This document shows positions 44,414 through 52,853 of a DNA stretch of 64,000 nucleotides, piece after piece. Source of the DNA: Streptomyces sp. CA-210063 (GTDB lineage: Bacteria > Actinomycetota > Actinomycetes > Streptomycetales > Streptomycetaceae); NCBI RefSeq assembly GCF_024612015.1, contig NZ_CP102512.1, positions 1,240,001 to 1,304,000 on the forward strand, given 5' to 3'. The notes beneath the pieces are model-generated. The model made no database searches. It worked only from the letters and a program-made list of their open reading frames with translations, and was not told the DNA's origin. Positions within the stretch are counted from its first letter, which is position 1, and every line of letters starts with the position of its first letter. The position numbers were made by a program, and so were the translations under genes.

Positions 44414-45699
44414 TCAGAAGACCGGGTTCCAGCCGTCGGTGCCGGCCAGGTACTTCTGGGCGGTGTAGTCGGCAGCCTCGGAATCAGTCAACTGGGGACT
44501 GTTGGCACCCACGGAGGCGGCGCTGGAGGCGCACAGTCCCTGTGAGCAGGAGACGACGGTGTTGTGGTACCCCTTGAGCCGGGCCCACGACCAGGGGTAG
44601 TCGGGGGTCATGTCGGTCCAGGGGTGCGCGAAGGTGATACCCGTGTGGATCTTGGTGTCACGGACCACCGCCTGGGGCCAGGCGTCCGCCGTGTTGTGCC
44701 ACGGTCGGCCGAGGTACATCGTGTTGTCCGGCACGCCGTTGGTGAAGATCTCGCTGCCGGTGATCAGGATCCCGTACTTCTTCCGGTAGTCGGTGTTCGG
44801 CGCCAGCAACGTACCGCCGACCCAGTTGCGCGGGCGATGTTGCACCGGTCGAACACGGCGGTGGCGTTGCCGAAGATGAAGTCGATGTCGCCCTCGATGT
44901 AGCTGCCGACGAAGTACTGCCGGTTCTGGGCCGTGGGGTCGGGCGACTTGACGAGGACCGTGTCCTGCGTACTGATGATCCTGACCTGGGTGAAGGTCTG
45001 CCGGTCGCCCTCGGCGGCCAACGCGACCGCCTGGGTCGAGAAAGCGTCGATCTCCGGGTGCTTGGCCGGATCGAAGGTGTTCTGGATCGTGACGTTCGAA
45101 ACCGTGACGCCGGGCGCCTTGACGGTGAGTACGGCGCTGCCCTCGGTGCCGTACGGCGCCCCCGTCGCGGGGTTGGTCATCCCGTGGGCCCGCTCGGCGG
45201 TGATGACGACGTCGGCGGCATTGCCGGTGTTCCCCTTGATCAACAGGTTGCGCTTGCTCGCCGGGACGACGATCGTCTCGTAGTAGGTGCCCTTGGCGAG
45301 AAGGAGGATGCGCTGGATCCCGTCGGAGGGAGCGACGTCCACCGCGGCCTGGAAGGTCGGATAGTCGCCGAAGCCCTCGGCCTCGACGTACAGCGTGGTG
45401 TCCTCGGAGGAGGTGAGTTGTCTGCCTCTACTGTTGACGTTCGCGTGATAGGCCGTCATCAGGATTTGCGAGACCGCCACCGTTGTCGCCAGGACGAGGC
45501 CACCGACCTCGATGGGAGCCGCGAGGACGACCGCGCCCGCGACGACCGCGATCAGGAACGCCCGGCTGATGTTGGCCCAGTTGTTGTGCTGGTCAATGTG
45601 CTGCGCGTTCAGTGTGAACGTGCCGCCCTGACCGAATTCCATTACGGTATCCCGCGCCTGGTTCCGGAAGCGGGTCGCTTCGCAGATGGCCACGATCAC
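44414..45699 (-). pseudogene. RIP-domain remnant fused to a pectinesterase (CE8), frameshifted
   Basis: From GTG 45699 (similarity starts slightly earlier, at VAQGILQ) the first ~85 residues read as the C-terminal half of a ribosome-inactivating protein: VIVAICEATRFRNQA (active-site Glu and Arg) and QHNNWANISRAFL, then a hydrophobic RIP tail. The frame continues into a pectin methylesterase: FGDYPTFQAAVDVAP, QDTVLV, the catalytic GDIDFIFGNATAVFDRC. A shift near 44840 breaks it; the rest (RNWVGGTLLAPNTDYRKKYG, YLGRPWH) is in another frame ending at TGA 44414. No signal peptide is left and the RIP N-terminal half is missing, so it is probably inactive unless the shift is an error. Follows the LuxR regulator by ~70 bp. 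Confidence 0.78.
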
Positions 45700-45770
45700 C
45701 TGGAGGATCCCCTGCGCAACTTCTACGGCCCTGCCCCTGCCCCTGCCTCGGGTGTTTCTACGGGGTTGTC

Positions 45771-48023
45771 CTACCGGGTGGGTGCCTGGTTCGCTGTCCA
45801 CCAGGACGCGATCCGGGCGCGGGAGCCGAAGCCGAGCTTGGCCAGGATGTTCTCGATGTGGCCGTCGACCGTGCGCGGGGAGCGCGCCAACGCGGTGGCG
45901 ATGCGCCGGTTGCTCATGCCTTCGGCCACCAGCGCGGCCACTTCCCGCTCCCGGGGGGTCAGCGGGCTCGGGGCGGTGGCGGTCGGCTCGGGACGGGTGC
46001 GCAGGGCGTAGTCGATGGCCTCGTCGGGACCGCGGTGGCCCATGCCCTCCGCGAGAGCCTTCTCATAGGCCGCCGCGCCCATGGCCCGTACGATCCCCTC
46101 CTCGCATTGGGCGTGCTGCTCGACCAGGTGCGGGCCGAACGTCGAAAGGGGGGTGTCGGTGTCCCGCCACAGGGCACGCGCGGCACCCAACAGCCGTGCC
46201 GCCTCCTCGCGGTCGCCGCGTGCGGCGGTGACCCAGGCGAGCTGCTCCAGCATGTGCGCGACCCTGACATAGTCGTTGAAGCCCTGCTCGTTCTCCAGCG
46301 TGGCCCGGATCACAACTACGGCCTCCTCCAGGTCGCCGCGCCTCCAGGCGTCGTAGCCGAACGTCCACCGAGCATGCGCGCGGACCAGCCGGTCGTCATG
46401 CGTCTCGGCGAGGGCGAGCGCCTGCCCGCAGGTCTCCGTGGTGCGCGGATCTTCGAGGTGGGACTGGGCAGTGGCCATCTGAATCAGCGCGTAGACCGCC
46501 CCGATGTCATCGCCCGTCTCCCTGTGAGCGGCCGCCGCCGCCTCCAGCAGGGGCACGGCCTCCGCCAGACGGCCGCCCCACAACGCCAGCGTCCCGCGCA
46601 GACTCTGAACGTGGGCGCCCACCACCCGGTCGTCCAGCCGCTCGCCCAACTCTGCGGCCTCGTCCAGCCACCGGCGCGCCGCAGAGTGATCGTGCTGCAG
46701 CGCCGCCACCCAGGCGGCGACCCACAGCGCCCTGGCCCGGGCCAGGGTGGGCTCGGGTGCGGCCGCGAGCGCCCGGTCGAGCCAGCGGCGTCCCGTACCG
46801 AGGAAGCCGCCGCCGCACCAGTGGAAGCGCAGCGCGGCAGCCAGCGCCAGAGTGCCTTGCGGGTCGCCGCCGCACTCCAGTGCCGCGCGCAGATTCGCGT
46901 ACTCGGCACGCAGCCGGGCCAGGCTCTCCTGTTGGCCGGGTCCGTACCAGCCGTCGTCGAGGCGTTCGGCGAAGGCCAGATAGAAGGCATGGTGTCGTCG
47001 CCGTAGTCGCTGCTCCTCGCCGGACTCGGCGAGTCGCTCCCGCCCGTACTCTCGGACGGTCTCCAGTAGCCGGTAGCACGGTCGGCCCTCGCGCTCGGTG
47101 GGTACGACAATGGACTGGACGACCAGCCGGTCGAGCAGATCGAGCACCTCGTTCCGGCCGATGCCGTCACCCGCGCAGACGGCCTCGGCCGCGTCCAGAC
47201 AGAAGTCTCCGAGGAAGACCGACAGCCGACTCCACAGCAGCCGCTCGGCCGGGGTGCACAGCTCGTGGCTCCAGTCGATCAGGCCGCGGAGCGTGCGCTG
47301 GTGCGGCCGGGCGACCGGGCTGCCGCTCGAGAGCAGCCCGAAGCGGTCCTCCAGCCGGTTCACCGCCTCCTCGACGGTGAGGCTCCGCAGCCGGGACGCA
47401 GCCAGTTCTATGGCCAGCGGCAGCCCGTCCAGGCCGTCGCACAGTCGGCGGATCTGGGCGCGGTTGCCGTCGGTGACCTGGAAGTCCGGGCGTACGGCCG
47501 TGACCCGGTCGCACAGCAGTTCCGCCGCTTCGTCCGGCGCCAGCGGAGGGACGGGCAGGACGCGCTCGCCGGTGATACCCAGCGCTCGGCGGCTCGTCGC
47601 CAGTATGCGCAGCTCAGGGGAGGCCGACAGCAGCGCATGGGCCAGCTCGGCGCAGGCGTCGACGAGGTGCTCGCAGTTGTCCAGCAGGATCAACGCGCTG
47701 CGCTGGGCCAGAAAGGCGGTGAGCTGGTCGATGACCGGTCTGGTGCCCGGGTCCGGCAACCTCAGTGCGGTTGCGGTTGCGGTCGCGGTCGCCGCCGACG
47801 CGGGGTCCCGCACCGGCGCCAGATCCACCAGCCACACCCCGTCGGTGAAGTCCGCCTCCGATGCCGCGGCGGCCTCCAGCGCCAGCCGTGTCTTGCCCAC
47901 CCCGCCCGCACCAGTGAGCGTCAGCAACCGCGTCGTCCCCAACCGGCGGTGCACTTCCGCAAGGTCCCGACGCCTGCCCACAAACGTGCTCAGAGCGGCG
48001 GGCAGATTGCTTCGGATGGTCAC
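45771..48023 (-). CDS. Large LuxR-type regulator with NB-ARC ATPase and TPR-like domains (AfsR/LAL-like)
   Basis: 750 residues from GTG 48023 (VTIRSNLPAALSTFVGRRRD), with AAGGTGGGA just upstream; an open frame extends further but lacks similarity. Walker A GAGGVGKT at ~40, a NB-ARC domain (ALILLDNCEHLVDACAELAH, LLATSRRALGITGERVLPV-like stretch, GLPLAIELAASRLRSLTVEE), then a long helical repeat region, and a C-terminal LuxR helix-turn-helix (LTPREREVAALVAEGMSNRR, ALARSPRTVDGHIENILAKL). It probably controls the RIP-type genes beside it. A decayed copy of its C-terminus lies at 48450-48811 on the other strand. Confidence 0.9.
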   Translation of the reverse strand: MTIRSNLPAALSTFVGRRRDLAEVHRRLGTTRLLTLTGAGGVGKTRLALEAAAASEADFTDGVWLVDLAPVRDPASAATATATATALRLPDPGTRPVIDQLTAFLAQRSALILLDNCEHLVDACAELAHALLSASPELRILATSRRALGITGERVLPVPPLAPDEAAELLCDRVTAVRPDFQVTDGNRAQIRRLCDGLDGLPLAIELAASRLRSLTVEEAVNRLEDRFGLLSSGSPVARPHQRTLRGLIDWSHELCTPAERLLWSRLSVFLGDFCLDAAEAVCAGDGIGRNEVLDLLDRLVVQSIVVPTEREGRPCYRLLETVREYGRERLAESGEEQRLRRRHHAFYLAFAERLDDGWYGPGQQESLARLRAEYANLRAALECGGDPQGTLALAAALRFHWCGGGFLGTGRRWLDRALAAAPEPTLARARALWVAAWVAALQHDHSAARRWLDEAAELGERLDDRVVGAHVQSLRGTLALWGGRLAEAVPLLEAAAAAHRETGDDIGAVYALIQMATAQSHLEDPRTTETCGQALALAETHDDRLVRAHARWTFGYDAWRRGDLEEAVVVIRATLENEQGFNDYVRVAHMLEQLAWVTAARGDREEAARLLGAARALWRDTDTPLSTFGPHLVEQHAQCEEGIVRAMGAAAYEKALAEGMGHRGPDEAIDYALRTRPEPTATAPSPLTPREREVAALVAEGMSNRRIATALARSPRTVDGHIENILAKLGFGSRARIASWWTANQAPTR

Positions 48024-48449
48024 TTCCCACCTTGCCTTCGAGCGCGCATCCATCCTGGAACATCCGCAGCCAGACCTGGCGCATCGAGGACGCCTGTCTG
48101 CGGTGGCAGCACGCTTCTTTGCGGGCGATGGGCTCAGTCGCGTCGCCGTACTGGAAGCAGCGGAACGGACGCAGTCACATCTATGCCTCTGAACATTATT
48201 CACCGGACCATAGACCTCGGGTGAAGGCTGTGACTGAGGTCTCGCGGTAACCCGACAGCGGGGACCGGGCACGCGGCCGGCCCGCGCGGGTGGCCCGGTC
48301 GCAGACAACCGGGAAGTGGTGGCGGCGCTGATCTTTCGAGAGTCCGGCAGCGGCGCGTGCCCGCGCGACGCCGGTACGCCGGACCTCCGGCGTGGGCGAG
48401 CCCGCCGACAGCAGGGCCCGCGCCCCCGATGTTCCGGCGGTGAACGGGG
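48024..48449. other. Region upstream of the LuxR regulator
   Basis: 426 bp containing the LuxR promoter and leading into its decayed copy. No gene recognised. Confidence 0.5.
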
Positions 48450-48811
48450 CTGATGTCCGAGCAGCACGGCCAGTGCGAGGAGGAAATCGTGCGGGTCCTG
48501 GGTCCGGCGGCGTACGAGAAGGCCCTCGCGGAGGGCGGGCGCCACCGCGGCCCCAGGCCATCGCCTACGCCCTGCGCACCGCTTCCGAGCCGACCGCCGC
48601 GCCCCTGCCCGGAGCCCGCTGACCCCGCGGGATCAGGAAGTGGCCGAACTGGTGGCCCAAGGCATGAGCAACCGGCAGATCGCCTCCGCGTTCGGACGCT
48701 CGCCGCGCACGGTCCACGGCCACGTCGAGAAACATCCTGGCCAAGCTCGGCTTCGGTTCCCGCGCCCGGATCGCGTCCTGGTGGACGGCGAACCAGGCAC
48801 CCACCCCGTAG
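48450..48811 (+). pseudogene. Decayed C-terminal copy of the LuxR regulator
   Basis: Reads MSEQHGQCEEEIVRVLGPAA and YEKALAEGGRHRG, shifts, then IAYALRTASEPTAAPLPG, shifts, then LTPRDQEVAELVAQGMSNRQ and SAFGRSPRTVHGHVE, shifts, then ILAKLGFGSRARIASWWTAN to a TAG at 48809. It is ~75% identical in protein to residues ~645-750 of the regulator at 45771-48023, and similarity runs ~20 bp past the stop. Three frameshifts and no start make it dead. Confidence 0.85.
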
Positions 48812-48902
48812 GACAACCCCGTAGAAATACCCGTGCTCAGGGGTGGGGGGGCCGCACAAATACCCATGGCTTCGGAAGGACCCCCGCACCGAGTCTGTCG
48901 GC

Positions 48903-49004
48903 ATGACCCACACCGAAGCACGGGGACGCCTTCCCGAAGATCATTTCTTGCCGGCGCCATCGCTGTGGCGGCCGTCGGCTTGGTGGTCACCGCCGCCCCC
49001 AGCG
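48903..49004 (+). pseudogene. Signal-peptide remnant of a lost secreted protein
   Basis: After ATG 48903 (MTHTEARGRLP) a one-base shift gives RRSFLAGAIAVAAVGLVVTA and APSA, a Tat-type signal peptide. It is cut at ~49004, exactly where the duplicated permease fragment begins. Confidence 0.6.
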
Positions 49005-49435
49005 CGTGCTGGGGGTCATGCTTCTGTACTTCCTGACCTCCGTCTCGGTGGTCGTGTTCTTCCGCCGGGAACGGCTGGACACTCGCCCCTGGAACACGCT
49101 GATCGCCCCCGTCCTGGGTGCGCTCGGCATCGCCGGTGCCATCTGGCTGATCCTGGCCAACTTCACCACCCTCATCGGCGGGGACCAGGACACGGCGATG
49201 TGGCTGGAGCTCACCGTCCCGGCGGTCCTGGTCCTGGGCGTCATCGCCGCCCGGCTGACCCGTGGCAGAGCGACGGCCAACGGCTGAACCCGCCCCCGCG
49301 GTGCGGCCGGCCCGGCCCTTGTCTCCCCTCGGGCCACACCGGCCACACCGGGCCGGCGGAGGGCTTTCCCTGAGTCCGGGGTGCGTGAAGAAGCCGTCAG
49401 CCGGCCGCTTACGCCACCCGGCCCAGAAACCCCAC
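49005..49435 (+). repeat. Duplicate of the APC permease 3' end (inverted relative to 32621-33053)
   Basis: The coding part (49018-49287) gives MLLYFLTSVSVVVFFRRERL and ends RLTRGRATANG, matching the last ~90 residues of the permease at 32771-34228 almost identically. Similarity continues ~150 bp past the stop and ends abruptly at ~49435. A non-functional gene fragment, inserted between a signal-peptide scrap and the RIP gene. Confidence 0.85.
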
Positions 49436-49536
49436 CGCCAACAGCGGGCCCGCCCCGTTTTCTTCCCCCAACGTCCGTGCGACCGACCGCTTTCCGCTGG
49501 AATGCGGCACTTTGCACCCATGTAGAGGACAGCAAC

Positions 49537-50547
49537 ATGACTGAACCAGTCGAGGCCCTTGACAAGGCCGCGCCGAACAAACACAAGGCCGCGCCACCGA
49601 GCCGGTCCAAAAGCCTCATCTCTGGGATCACCGCCAAGCCCCGGACGATGGTTTCCATCCTGGCCGCCCTGGTGCTGGGGATGGTCGCCGCGCTGGTCGG
49701 CCCTCTGGGGACAATGCAGTCCGCGTATGCCAACGACGGCAACCCCATGTTCCATATCGGGGCCGACGACGGCTACCGCTATGTCCAGTTCATCAACTCC
49801 ATTCGCGCAAGAGTCAACGACGGTGGCCGCACCTTCGTGCAAGGTGCAGGGAACGCCTACTTGGTGGACCACACCAGGTCCAGCGTGAACCTCAACACCC
49901 ACGCGGCGTACGTGCAGGTGGACATCCAGATGTGGGGCAATGACCACTTCGTGCGCCTGCAGTTGCGGCGGGACAACCTTTACATCCTCGGCTGGTGGGA
50001 CGAGCACAACGACTACCACTACATGGGTAACCGTACGCCCCCGCTGCAGGAGCGCGAACGCATGCATGACGGCGGTTACAGGGACGCGAGGGATGCCATT
50101 CGCACCCCGTTCGAGGAGAACTACGTCAGCATGGAGACCGCGGCCAACGAGCACCGTGCGAACATGGCGATCAGCCGCGACAGCATCAACGGTGCCGCCT
50201 GGTACCTCTACAACGCCAACAACAACCAGAACATGGCGCGAGGCGTGCTGAGGATGGCCCAGTTCATCGCGGAAGCCGCCCGGTTCCGCCCTATCCGGGA
50301 CAACATCGCCGGTGTCATAGGCTTCGACGCCGTCCACTTCATACCTCCGCAACTCGTCTCGCAGGAAAATCAATGGGGCCATCTGAGCGGCCGCTTCAAC
50401 TGGCTCCTCAGCATGCCCCAGGGCTACCGCGACCCCCACCCCCTGCACGCTGTCCGACGGGGCACCTTTGGCGAAGCCGTGTCGATCGTCCTCTACACGG
50501 CCGCCCAGTACGCGCATTACGTCCTCTCTACATCGAAGGGCCGCTGA
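49537..50547 (+). CDS. Secreted ribosome-inactivating protein (rRNA N-glycosidase family)
   Basis: 336 residues from ATG 49537, with AGAGGA 7 nt upstream. A long charged N-terminal segment is followed by a hydrophobic signal (residues ~38-60) and a cleavage site after SAYA (65). The mature part is a RIP domain: YRYVQFINSIRARVN, an active-site Tyr in NLYILGWWD (149), the catalytic pair Glu246/Arg249 in RMAQFIAEAARFRPI, and ENQWGHLSGRF (277-287). The family removes one adenine from the sarcin-ricin loop of large rRNA, blocking translation. A secreted bacterial RIP would target a eukaryotic or microbial neighbour. No cognate immunity gene is seen. Confidence 0.88.
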   Translation: MTEPVEALDKAAPNKHKAAPPSRSKSLISGITAKPRTMVSILAALVLGMVAALVGPLGTMQSAYANDGNPMFHIGADDGYRYVQFINSIRARVNDGGRTFVQGAGNAYLVDHTRSSVNLNTHAAYVQVDIQMWGNDHFVRLQLRRDNLYILGWWDEHNDYHYMGNRTPPLQERERMHDGGYRDARDAIRTPFEENYVSMETAANEHRANMAISRDSINGAAWYLYNANNNQNMARGVLRMAQFIAEAARFRPIRDNIAGVIGFDAVHFIPPQLVSQENQWGHLSGRFNWLLSMPQGYRDPHPLHAVRRGTFGEAVSIVLYTAAQYAHYVLSTSKGR

Positions 50548-50750
50548 TTTCCCGCCGCTGCGGCTCCTGCGCAAGGCGCTTGCACAGGAGCCCAGGCCGG
50601 CGCGGCGACTGCTGCCCTGTCCGGACAAGGCACCGGCGGGTGTCGAACGGCACTTCCCTCCCTGCCCTCGCCGGGCCAGCACGGGCGGGAACGCCGAGCA
50701 CCGCGTCCGTTGAAGTGGACAGCTGAGTACAAACTTTGAAAGGAAAGACG

Positions 50751-52484
50751 ATGCCAAGAAAGAATCCGGCCGGTGCTGTGGGCGCAGCCGTCCTTGGTCT
50801 GACCCCGGCGCGACGGCGGATGTCCGCCGGTCTCGCCGCCGCCCTCTCCCTGGTGGCGGTCGCCGGTATGGCGCTGACCACCGCCGCACCGGCGCATGCC
50901 GACACCACCAGCGGCCTGCTGCTGCGCTACAAGCTGGACGAGACCTCCGGCACGGTCGCCCACGACTCCTCGGGCAACGGCCGTAACGGTACGGTCAACG
51001 GCACCGCCGACTGGAAGGGCGCCGAGGGGCTGGGCTTCAACGGTTCCAATACCTACGTGAAGGTCCCGGACAACATCATGGCCGGGCTCAACTCGATCAC
51101 GGTCGACTTCGACGTGTGGATCGACCGGACCATGGGCAAGCCGTACTTCCTGTACGGGTTCGGCAACTCCAGCGGCACCAGTGGCAACGGCTACCTGTTC
51201 TCCACCGGGAACCAGTTCCGCACCGGAATCACGTCGAGCAACTCCGCTGCGGAGCAGCAGACCCGGCCGGGATCCTCCTACCAACTGGCGCGCGGTATGT
51301 GGAAGCACGTCACGTACACGCAGACGGGCAACACCGGCATCCTGTACGAGAACGGCGTAGAGAAAGCCCGCAACACCGCCGTGACGCTCACCCCGGGCTC
51401 AATCGGCGGCGGAACGACGACCGCTAACTACATCGGCCGGTCGCTGTACTCCTCGGACCTGTACTTCCACGGGCGGATGCGGGACTTCCGCGTCTACAAC
51501 CGGGCCCTGTCCGCGTCTGAGACGCTCGCCCAGGCCACCCAAACCGAGGTGCAGTGGAAGCAGGTCCAGGCCCTGGCCTTCTACAACCAAGCGATCGCGG
51601 TCTTCCAGGACCCCGTCATCGGACCCGTCATCATCTTCCCCTCCGACTACACCGGCGACATCAACAACCTGCAGAAGCCGCCGAACTGGACCGACGAGTA
51701 CGGGCAGACCCCCACCTCCTGGCCCACCCCCACGACCGCGAAGAGCCCGCTGTTCACAGTCGGCCAGATCTCGGCCATCGAGGACGCAGTCATCACAGCG
51801 GTGCAACCGGCAGACGGCAGCACCAATTACCGCCTCAACATCTTCTACGACGGGATGAGCGACCGGGTGGTGGCGCAGACCGACGCCCCGGCCTCGGTCA
51901 CTGACCCGCTGGCCACCCAGTACGCCGGCAAGCTGGTGATCAAGAGCGACGCCGCGGTGCCCGGCAAGTGCGCGCCGCACCAGACCACCCAGGCCAATTC
52001 GCTGGCCACGGCCGCGACGCCGGCGACGGGTGTCGGCGATGTCAAGACGCAACTGCAGTGGAAGCAGGTCCAAGCCCTGGCCGACTACAACTGTGCGCTC
52101 ACCGCGTTCGACGACCCCACCATCGGACCAGTGATCATCTTCCCCAAGGACTACACCGGCGACATCAACAACCTTCAGAAGCCGCCCGGCTGGACCGACC
52201 AGTCCGGACATGTCCCAGCCAGCTGGCCCGCCCCCACCACCGCCAAGAGCCCTCAGTTCACCCTCGCTCAGATCCAGAACATCCAGACTGCAGCCGTCAG
52301 CAAGATCGCGGGCGCCAGCAGCGACACCACCAACTACGGCGTGGACGTTTACTACGACGGGATGAGCGACCGGGTGGTGGTCGCGACCGACGCCCCGCCC
52401 TCGGTCACCGACTCGCTGGTCACCGCCTACCCGAACCAGGTCGTGATCAAGCCGACAACCACGCCGACCTTCACCGACAACTAG
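50751..52484 (+). CDS. Secreted LamG-domain protein with two copies of an unrecognised ~130-residue repeat
   Basis: 577 residues from ATG 50751 with AAAGGA 6 nt upstream. Signal peptide residues ~22-50 (SAGLAAALSLVAVAGMALTT ... APAHA). Residues ~55-260 form a concanavalin/LamG lectin-like domain (LLLRYKLDETSGTVAHDSSG; RDFRVYNRALSASE). From ~268 and ~437 start two similar units: WKQVQALAFYNQ.. / WKQVQALADYNC.., each with IGPVIIFPxDYTGDINNLQK, KPPxWTD and YDGMSDRVV.. followed by DAPxSVTD. I do not recognise this unit. Likely an extracellular binding or surface protein; link to the RIP gene 204 bp upstream is not established. A terminator follows. Confidence 0.85.
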   Translation: MPRKNPAGAVGAAVLGLTPARRRMSAGLAAALSLVAVAGMALTTAAPAHADTTSGLLLRYKLDETSGTVAHDSSGNGRNGTVNGTADWKGAEGLGFNGSNTYVKVPDNIMAGLNSITVDFDVWIDRTMGKPYFLYGFGNSSGTSGNGYLFSTGNQFRTGITSSNSAAEQQTRPGSSYQLARGMWKHVTYTQTGNTGILYENGVEKARNTAVTLTPGSIGGGTTTANYIGRSLYSSDLYFHGRMRDFRVYNRALSASETLAQATQTEVQWKQVQALAFYNQAIAVFQDPVIGPVIIFPSDYTGDINNLQKPPNWTDEYGQTPTSWPTPTTAKSPLFTVGQISAIEDAVITAVQPADGSTNYRLNIFYDGMSDRVVAQTDAPASVTDPLATQYAGKLVIKSDAAVPGKCAPHQTTQANSLATAATPATGVGDVKTQLQWKQVQALADYNCALTAFDDPTIGPVIIFPKDYTGDINNLQKPPGWTDQSGHVPASWPAPTTAKSPQFTLAQIQNIQTAAVSKIAGASSDTTNYGVDVYYDGMSDRVVVATDAPPSVTDSLVTAYPNQVVIKPTTTPTFTDN

Positions 52485-52594
52485 ACCGCCGCCGGACAGG
52501 CAACCGGAACACCCCGTTCTCGCAGCCTCGGGAGGCCCGTAACACCAAGGCTCGCCGACACGGCGCACCTGCCCGGCGAGGCACAACCGAACAT

Positions 52595-52628
52595 CAGGCA
52601 GGGGCCGGGGTAACCCGGCCCCTGCCTG
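52595..52628 (+). terminator. Terminator after the LamG gene
   Basis: Perfect 15-bp stem CAGGCAGGGGCCGGG and its complement, with a GTAA loop, ~110 bp after the LamG stop. Confidence 0.8.
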
Positions 52629-52853
52629 CATTGTCAGCCGCGCACAACCGGGCAGCGGGCAGCGAGTCGGCACCGACTGCCAGGACCTCGCACTCGCGGC
52701 TGTAGCCGACCGGGGTGGGTGGCGTGACGACCGCGTAGGTCGCCGTCCCATCGATCCATCGCTGGTTTCATTCGGGTTTGAGCAGGTTTGCGAGCCCATT
52801 ACGGACTACGGTGATGGCAGCAAGCTCGGGAGACAGAGACACCGGGAGGCGAC

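Noticed and set aside
48565..50889. Long minus-strand frame opposite the RIP gene
   Set aside because: It runs antisense through the RIP gene, the duplicated permease fragment and the LuxR relic, and has no features of its own.
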